From NCBI GenBank assembly GCA_946404495.1, contig CAMJDT010000001.1, positions 1 through 64,000 on the forward strand: a stretch of DNA of 64,000 nt, given 5' to 3'. The number at the start of each line of letters is the position of its first letter. Positions within the stretch are counted from its first letter, which is position 1. This DNA is from an uncultured Bacteroidales bacterium (GTDB lineage: Bacteria; Bacteroidota; Bacteroidia; Bacteroidales; Paludibacteraceae). A program made the translations under genes and the position numbers. The notes beneath the pieces were generated by a model. It saw nothing but the letters and a program-made list of their open reading frames with translations, did not search any database and was not told where the DNA came from. Positions 61,601-64,000 of the stretch are shown here, piece after piece.

Positions 61601-64000
61601 CTCCTGACCGTCCTTATTGACGGAGGTAACGTGGTAGGAGCCGTTGTCGAGCAAGGTAAAATCCGCACAGGTGCGGTCGCCGTTGGAGTAGATAAGCGAG
61701 TTATCCACGCGGATATAGCCGTGGAAGGGCGTGAGGTCGGCATGTTCGGGGTGCGAACAGTGAATCGGATTGTCGCCATCGGTGGTCTTACTATCCGCCT
61801 TAAAGGGGAAGCCGACATTGTTGACCACAGTACAGTGCTCCATATGGATGTAGGCGCGGCCGTTGGCAGTGACGACGCCGTGGTCTTCGACTTCGGCATC
61901 GTGGATTACAAAGTCCGCCTTGTTGTTACGGATGATGCAGTTGACGAGCATCAGCTCGGCATAGCATATCTCGCCGTCGTCTTTTGGGTACTCACCGTTG
62001 ACATAGACGGCTGCGCCCTTAGGCGAGGTACAGTTGGTGATGACGCAGTTGCGCACCTGGTTGCCGACCATATTGATACGTCTGTCGGCGGGCGTTTTGA
62101 GGTTATTGATGAGCACACCGCCTCCGGCCATCGCCGAAGTGGAGCCGTATACATTGTGGGTGTTGGCATCGGAGAGGGTGAAACCGTCGACAATCGTGTG
62201 CTCCGCATTACCCATTACGATGACGTGACCGGCGTTGTTGTTATAGCCCGCCTCGCCCCCGATACCGGTGATATTGGCGGTGATGATGGTCTTGGTAGCA
62301 CGAGGATTTCGTCCCTCGGTATTGGTACCGGTCAGGGAGGAGGGATAGCCGCCATAGAGGCGCATACGACTCTCCATACGGATAGATGCCGAACGGATAT
62401 TACGGTCGAGGTAGTTACCCGGGCCTACGGTATTGAGCGTACCCTCCTTGACGAGGATTTGGATGTAGCCATAGTTCGATGAGTCTCCCGTCGCCACATA
62501 TTTACCATCTACAAGATCATAATTCGGAACTCGGTAATGATGGTTATCGCCATCATCATCGCGCAGGAACTGGCGGAAGAAAGAGATGGCCTCACCGAGG
62601 TCCTTGATCGGGGCATCCCAACTGAGACCCTCATATTCGGGTTCGACAAAGACGCCCTCACCGTCGTACTGTCCGCGACGGTTGGGGTCCACAAAGAGTG
62701 TCGGGATCGGATCGAGACTACCTCCGTTACGTGCCTCCACACCTTGCGGCGGAATCAGCGCATACATCATCGGGTCGGGACGACGCACGAGGGCGCCGAG
62801 GGTAGAAACAGGCTCGTAGGGGTTGGATACGACACCGTAGTCGGTGTGCGCGTGCTGCAACCAGTAGGATACGTTCTGCATGGAGGTGTTCCACTGCACA
62901 CCCTTCTGGTCCAAGGCCGAATAGGACGTCAAGTGCCAGATACGCGGACCCGGGATATCGACTAAGCGCTTGAGGTGCATGAAGACACCCGGGCCGTGGA
63001 TATTGTTCGCGCCGACGGTATCGAAGCGGTTCCAGTCGGTAGGATCGACGGTAGGCGAGAAGAAGCAGGGGAAGTTACCCGTACCGCCGCGGAGGGGCAT
63101 ATTGTGCTTCTCCAGAGAGAACACCATCTCCTTGGTCACACCCGTCCAGTCGGTGATATCGTGGTTCATGAAAGCCGTGTGGTAGACAAAGACCTCGTAG
63201 GCGGGGTTCGTCAGTTGGCGGACGGCAGCGAACTGGATATCGTTGTTGGTCTCGCAGCGGTTGCCCCAGAATACGGAGTTGAAGATCATACCGCAGTTGC
63301 GCACGTAGATACCGCCGGTACGGCCGTGACGGCGACCGTAGTAGGTGACGTCGGGTCCGGAGCAGTTGTTGGCCGTGACGGTACAATGGTTGACCGTACC
63401 GCCGTCAGCGAGGTAGATACCGCCGCCTTCGGCATTGGCGGTGTTGTTGTTGATGACGCAGGCGGTGGCATGCGGGCTATAGTAACTGATGGTATCCAGA
63501 GCCTCGATATCCATATGAGGGTAGTCATCGTCTGTATGACAGATCATCAGTCCGCCGCCGCAACGGGCTGCGCAGGAGGTAATGTGCGAATGACCGATGG
63601 AGCCGCCGTGGTCAATGCATACACCTCCTCCGTAGCCCTGTACGACGCCGACACCTGCCGACTGGCAGGTATGCACGAAGCAGAATTCTATCTCACCGCC
63701 GCCGTCGGCGTAGATACCTCCGCCGCGAAGCGTAGCGTTGCAACGCTCGATGATACAGTTCTTCAAGTAGGAGTTGGGGATCATGTATACGCCTCCGCCG
63801 TAAGCCGTGTGGTCGCGCGTCGTGGTGTTGCGCGAGGAGGCGTTACCCGACGAGATGACGCAGCCGTCGAGGGATGCGGGGTTTTCGTGGGGTTTGTAGT
63901 GGTCGCCGACCTTATTGGTAGTAGCGAACCAGACGACGTGGAACGAACTGGCGGGGTACGCCGTGTTGTAACGTCCGCGGATGGAGTCGAAGGTAAAGGA
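49670..64000 (-). CDS. Giant modular beta-helix surface protein, T9SS-type C-terminus (5' end outside window)
   Basis: At least 4,776 residues; the frame stays open to the window edge, so the true start is upstream. It consists of right-handed beta-helix modules. Each tends to open with a DGxSWxxA...LQxAID motif and close with a D[IV]GAYE-type motif. Closing motifs, numbered from ATG 63784, are near 870 (DIGAVEN), 1909 (DIGAYEF), 2403 (EIGARAL), 3258 (DLGVYEY), 3772 (RGAYECL) and 4122 (DVGAFET). About a dozen GGG[IVLM][YF] turns occur, as in polymorphic membrane proteins. A jelly-roll-like domain (about 1330-1470) lies in an AT-rich stretch. The last 60 residues (DGTLYVRGLIPGDYIALY) are a T9SS sorting domain. 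Probably an adhesin or surface-layer protein. Confidence 0.87.
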   Translation of the reverse strand, partial: SFTFDSIRGRYNTAYPASSFHVVWFATTNKVGDHYKPHENPASLDGCVISSGNASSRNTTTRDHTAYGGGVYMIPNSYLKNCIIERCNATLRGGGIYADGGGEIEFCFVHTCQSAGVGVVQGYGGGVCIDHGGSIGHSHITSCAARCGGGLMICHTDDDYPHMDIEALDTISYYSPHATACVINNNTANAEGGGIYLADGGTVNHCTVTANNCSGPDVTYYGRRHGRTGGIYVRNCGMIFNSVFWGNRCETNNDIQFAAVRQLTNPAYEVFVYHTAFMNHDITDWTGVTKEMVFSLEKHNMPLRGGTGNFPCFFSPTVDPTDWNRFDTVGANNIHGPGVFMHLKRLVDIPGPRIWHLTSYSALDQKGVQWNTSMQNVSYWLQHAHTDYGVVSNPYEPVSTLGALVRRPDPMMYALIPPQGVEARNGGSLDPIPTLFVDPNRRGQYDGEGVFVEPEYEGLSWDAPIKDLGEAISFFRQFLRDDDGDNHHYRVPNYDLVDGKYVATGDSSNYGYIQILVKEGTLNTVGPGNYLDRNIRSASIRMESRMRLYGGYPSSLTGTNTEGRNPRATKTIITANITGIGGEAGYNNNAGHVIVMGNAEHTIVDGFTLSDANTHNVYGSTSAMAGGGVLINNLKTPADRRINMVGNQVRNCVITNCTSPKGAAVYVNGEYPKDDGEICYAELMLVNCIIRNNKADFVIHDAEVEDHGVVTANGRAYIHMEHCTVVNNVGFPFKADSKTTDGDNPIHCSHPEHADLTPFHGYIRVDNSLIYSNGDRTCADFTLLDNGSYHVTSVNKDGQEYVFGMYNMFDADLQLHRDDRQSPYGFFLEGYEVPMISGFLPDGVTSHFTADIANIPPDTLSRHNTCIFTRTLTDHNYPAFVNPSRNVGYAPEGDKPLYGGIVAYVPMTTNPCVNAAHHDAYSVFNEFDRSDVLKRDRGGAPDIGAVENSDLPAAGSVIYVTPDGAGLRDGSSWSNAIAGNTVYMLSSVPGPALATGDQIDPEATCDRVLDSEGNPILTTNSKYNGGWGRVWITGNTTGGSSTTTVTKTWTTEKIVYDNGPRAGEEDPIQEDVYSESSETVSTPGSTPEGFVPGYDYDLRYPYGEISGASRTFWRANPYTGTAGSYDMNTFIAGCKANGWINNTRAERYVGGLQYAVEKASAFNKTEHKDSIQVWVGAGTYNDYKGFVMRDSVTVFGGFPAGKFAAPAMSERQALMSEVISIPKAKPAADFDAADYETILQISEVNPKSSNTAINTDAVKYWDDDYSYSEFTETTQYEYKNRTIVHHYSNTDIVEIGADVQDTYMQYANMTGSTAGKSVSSTDATNEGVTDDRRKWRFGNVADGKDCWHMSYPDKTNYDVGIENTNNNNNKQRNIYDPLTNTKLAGSDGSYTGNWIFIGNGSLTDLILWQDMTDVPAGNYQISVLIGGGYRNKFSAPENTKMYFRVYNANGKKCAEANIKTIGNNDDKDNNRGMAYRHVLTFNQPVKGALRVAVEVEDGERNTSANGATSPTITGGDPDPIPQSYKKDFAVNNPNRREFWLSNIHIKPVTVTPGPYEEVGDPDDNTVDKEDVTPEDPVVSESNTYTLQTHRTTLRKRVLTMPDVCVPTYGGGGIGDPVSLGTNFGDNLSHTDRVRGSSKDKRTATTYTKQEDPHYVEYNHVNWDGFTIRHGFIYDESMAHGGGAGVNMYEGAHLRNCIVINNLAGSRNMKGGGMFCDGATSTIEGCFVLNNTSTHGTKKDAQNQIFAGGMFMYEGTCFNSLFANNYSYGSGGGVGFCVGKFYNNSIVYNTCALEDTEIEGNKLNGGAIALATSSKPNLFVANTIIYGNNGRAIRERKSVKGTDIVHPFLNCYIQTEESFTQNTYKNNIVNYSEGSGYYGKGNVLLQEVPSAATTPFVADFDESGNYVAGRAASLNDFRLRDDVPCVNKGTEDFAGDLLDVLERKHSKTEAQVKEMPIYKNVEAAELPDNDVAFAKRVQDCQIDIGAYEFNAAYSIKPDTTTHPGRAIYYIAFDSPGGDASASSPANAACRQKLQLVLDAAGRYKHSLMTADLYNRGYTGDNIHDFESDKPNKYWTVEVWLEGDNTNSTTSNDYGAFYTPTRSTKYSIENYHDNTLDYSFIIPHGIHVRGGYTGNYYHFEMEDGTIVAAGTEGCHIVDERDPLTYRSVLSGKITSSTGAEGQCFHVVTFTNDLFRPDDEKWYEDNENKPIQNQLAALTSERDRAVVDGVFIEDGYANSPDHEDRLGAACVVTSYAHIRNCVIRNNRAQHYGGGLYLKPYALVSGTIVKENTAEVGGGIYVERPTDAQLAADSLARIFYSTICENTATASAGGMWFDNTYVRANSVAIWHNEANDNANVSGSFDRSDANTEYPFVCCAVESRRLEGQGNVELSPKETEGVRWDRQDPFNAILYYPIEMSSTLSRAGMTYREWDKFKKTFQTLDSVDIAGVSRKRWYQDDHRTRGYAWDKDTLITKNNSLIEIGARALNKNFAIVVDAEHVMYRLYVMHTDLINSEAARALQDNTNDDAISKMYRQMGSCILNPFHRLSDAFDYVIAARKADPQKYRNVRFEIFVEQGTYYPFHNAYGEQGSVRMNTFLIPEAVLIVGGVDSRPDDHKYGQEGFRSPFGSLNPKDKTYVGIAIGNGSNVVIPGTGYTINYALTDSIRLRDDRHRPMRDNNLNSVIEPWELERQTILSGNAVSGEDFTHVYHVVTCHADEKYVGPRPYKFMNVNPNYGKPGESYLKDSIPQKSESLFAQENDLSVVARSIGFDGLQITGGYANHLDQADYNEHAYVSKTYFRGGGIFVDGNWDDDFEDPSSPDIPNVTEPAAHNIPIVVENCFFTNNMAGNGGAIFSNGGIYAYGNHFTQNYSQGPMTKLDQDFIPWTAGGCIATNAFCGVSNSLFDNNEARRGLYPLRVKNPKEVIPDADARQGFGGCLSVSTQSRMRVVNCHFMKNKAVGYSAIYNFTPNSHYIGDKDHPKSDSMQYAFNTIFWGNEVFDIESIDELEYEEAPSEEAIEAFRDKYKPSRAGVFHYDGDEWATYERLYHEYDSIYNYWVAIEGAAVKEGGVVKPQGPFKKAVTDKLKELRAQGDKMEGMFFCSYRKTYGPTGMKPNEDGFLLMPDEWDNYVDPRKMNVRIKTVNRDTVENLDSLFTYVHGNNNTLINRINNATDGPNFKQPSFVAGIDGYMQNADWLLARMNLTTDQGWGHLTQTVGRDTAYYITKYTEKQQFATRADALTAAQAVNPSATQKDVYPVTGLPSATFDAVQPSPGAIYNFYARRYGQYMSDSNAPLPIGDQYYMSYTRSTSDEEESGSMDRISKQPKTGITDAFIDLGVYEYQYVQLDLKGQEIDTMWVATKTKDPIHHDGLTWETPTTDLQTAIDMLMSSHNDHDKYICFLGDDEGTFSPNNVLDNRRAFVITSSSLSPLMPDSAEADHDYGVGSLNFLGGYSFDVKDAPRDPLSHPVVVEMPYTGNANQLNQLFIIEDMTRQLVQVNWQGEYTSRDSVVIPVTFDGITFINPYSVKDSAAEEGGQMSKKGGAAIYYRWQRRYEDQGGVATPNMNFALHPDSALIDFSGTRRKVTLPKLTLSNCIFMDNGARDGVSKAKRSPAVRIDHGGGSSLIVNTLFHSNAGAPVYARTFDEVEGGNDLALVPNDVIIINSTSALNGGHIHLESDHSEVHNSLIWLDDLDNDTTIQLQLGADQWDKTTNRTREGIENRMTNNAVWGCFLPFVNSENGDPYHNHPLSTDNNDIYFGPGFISPFVTANDSEQRRSRSFRLNPSLRTMNMADTTLYRNRVFFRVYPDTCAATHNKLWRRSNGFKADYITALVNDSDLAAKPRISGEGMERGAYECLAVLQRVLYVQPSLPSYSAGDGSSWRSPFGQGQLQNAIDAAAVYTYLNRNQDLETRKAYVFVKGSYGSLERTTVTARDGVFVYGSLPNSFNDTAWIYEDPSTHQRSFTNDECQRYINYVRALSTGIATPTALNAGMRTRINSVQITGDEFNTGFLLDGFFITNPDGRHSSALGFAPVYIDNEKSAIRNCLITDNTFTDVPVADIRRGLLYNCLFYNDSASSIVRIGANGLSLNNTIVADNEDVTPLLNEATADAVQNTLYGQRDTLHCFAPYLTDNTPHKLPAFLTNNTALGFQLHEHSSRINAGVADDALPAVFDDYVSDSTIAFRHDRDLLGNPRKIGSQVDVGAFETWRIEPKTVVELTALTNREPITQSNAALKKCAFLSHYGGNMYPHPGSVCYLMDSSAVTLQYSDPLDFRDFNDNAIILSPGYVLLKRGASFYGNGHELKFAYLAAERPFHLQRYAMTAFPFSYSTDNITVSTYAAAGDTLTLTSHLSPITFTTYRYNGVARSAKDYVFQTDNSSLWTPIDTVNRTATEGYLIDFGSSVDTVLRFTSFASEGGKYVYTESDHDKTVYLNQYDNRTAGSGASLNFTRQEDMGWNMKGLPWLVSNYRTDTTLYEDNYLRQMFIPHVMYLMNADGTYLKDEQIYALRSWDKGAMLSLGNAFLTQTATKNSREGVIFHLPYYGHNEKASRPILRLANARGEGDVLTAIPDSAADKNVRYSYGRDGLKWSTLTEHPEIYLMDQQRTSRLSLLGATPIEVDIPLGVSIPEKLPSTIGPESKMYVSSPNAQMEKDFTFSLPEKEAYMDYGYVWLIDYDRNRYTNLLSEDYTVSLEPGEHLTRFAIRIGGYPLTDEKGNRQYIVYQYDGTLYVRGLIPGDYIALYTSTGQLVCRATATGTEFTYPLPYQSGYVVRVNRTAHKVLYH
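50954..50988. repeat. GGTGAnn heptamer repeat inside the giant gene
   Basis: Four 7-bp units at 50954, 50961, 50968 and 50975, plus a decayed fifth, lie in frame within the coding sequence and encode part of TLTLTSHLSPITF. The unit resembles the GTGAAAG repeat at the lspA/DUF4296 junction. Confidence 0.8.

Overview
This window looks like chromosomal DNA of a member of the order Bacteroidales. The evidence is a SusC/SusD pair with surface lipoproteins, a Type IX secretion (T9SS) protein PorT, proteins with T9SS-like C-termini, a Rho factor with a long charged insert, and eleven promoters of the Bacteroidetes form TTTG-N20-TAnnTTTG. Shine-Dalgarno sites are not evident, and GTG or TTG starts are common where genes are translationally coupled. 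I saw no rRNA, tRNA, CRISPR array, insertion sequence or prophage. The family within the order cannot be fixed from this sequence.

Layout. 0.3-5.7 kb (minus strand): a small fructose/sucrose utilisation cluster of fructokinase, sugar MFS transporter, secreted GH32 fructosidase and a membrane AraC-type sensor/regulator. The regulator is broken by an in-frame TGA at a position where I expect Trp. 5.8-8.4 kb (minus): ribosome hibernation factor, Xer recombinase and two tandem deoxynucleoside kinases. 8.5-11.8 kb: a DUF1963 protein (plus) facing ispD, a glycosyltransferase and thiL (minus). 12.0-14.4 kb (plus): metK behind a SAM-II-like riboswitch, lspA and a DUF4296 lipoprotein. 14.4-17.5 kb (plus): rplM-rpsI-rpsB-tsf with an L13-type leader. 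17.5-31.7 kb (plus): an outer-membrane receptor, then rho, aroQ, a second receptor, porT, a beta-helix lipoprotein, ribF and a large T9SS-type secreted protein. 31.7-38.4 kb (plus): pheT, prfC, a nucleoside transporter, gldF and a phosphodiesterase. 38.4-38.7 kb: a candidate small RNA and a CTAG octamer array. 38.7-41.2 kb (minus): HAD hydrolase, short-chain dehydrogenase and BASS-family transporter. 41.3-48.4 kb (minus): an MFS-SusC-SusD-SusE-like glycan uptake operon. 48.4-49.7 kb: a gene-free region full of hairpins and short-period repeats. 49.7-64.0 kb (minus): one giant modular beta-helix surface protein whose 5' end lies outside the window.

Two genome-scale patterns stand out. First, many intercistronic gaps are built from tandem repeats with a period of 7, 8 or 9 bp. 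They often contain the stop of one gene and run up to the start of the next, and similar repeats occur inside pheT and the giant gene. Second, a hairpin-forming 39-bp repeat occurs near both ends of the window, about 49 kb apart. Copies differ by a compensatory base-pair change in the stem.

The clearest regulatory element is the SAM-II-like aptamer, whose last conserved motif abuts the metK start codon. The clearest lesion is the nonsense codon in the fructose-cluster regulator.
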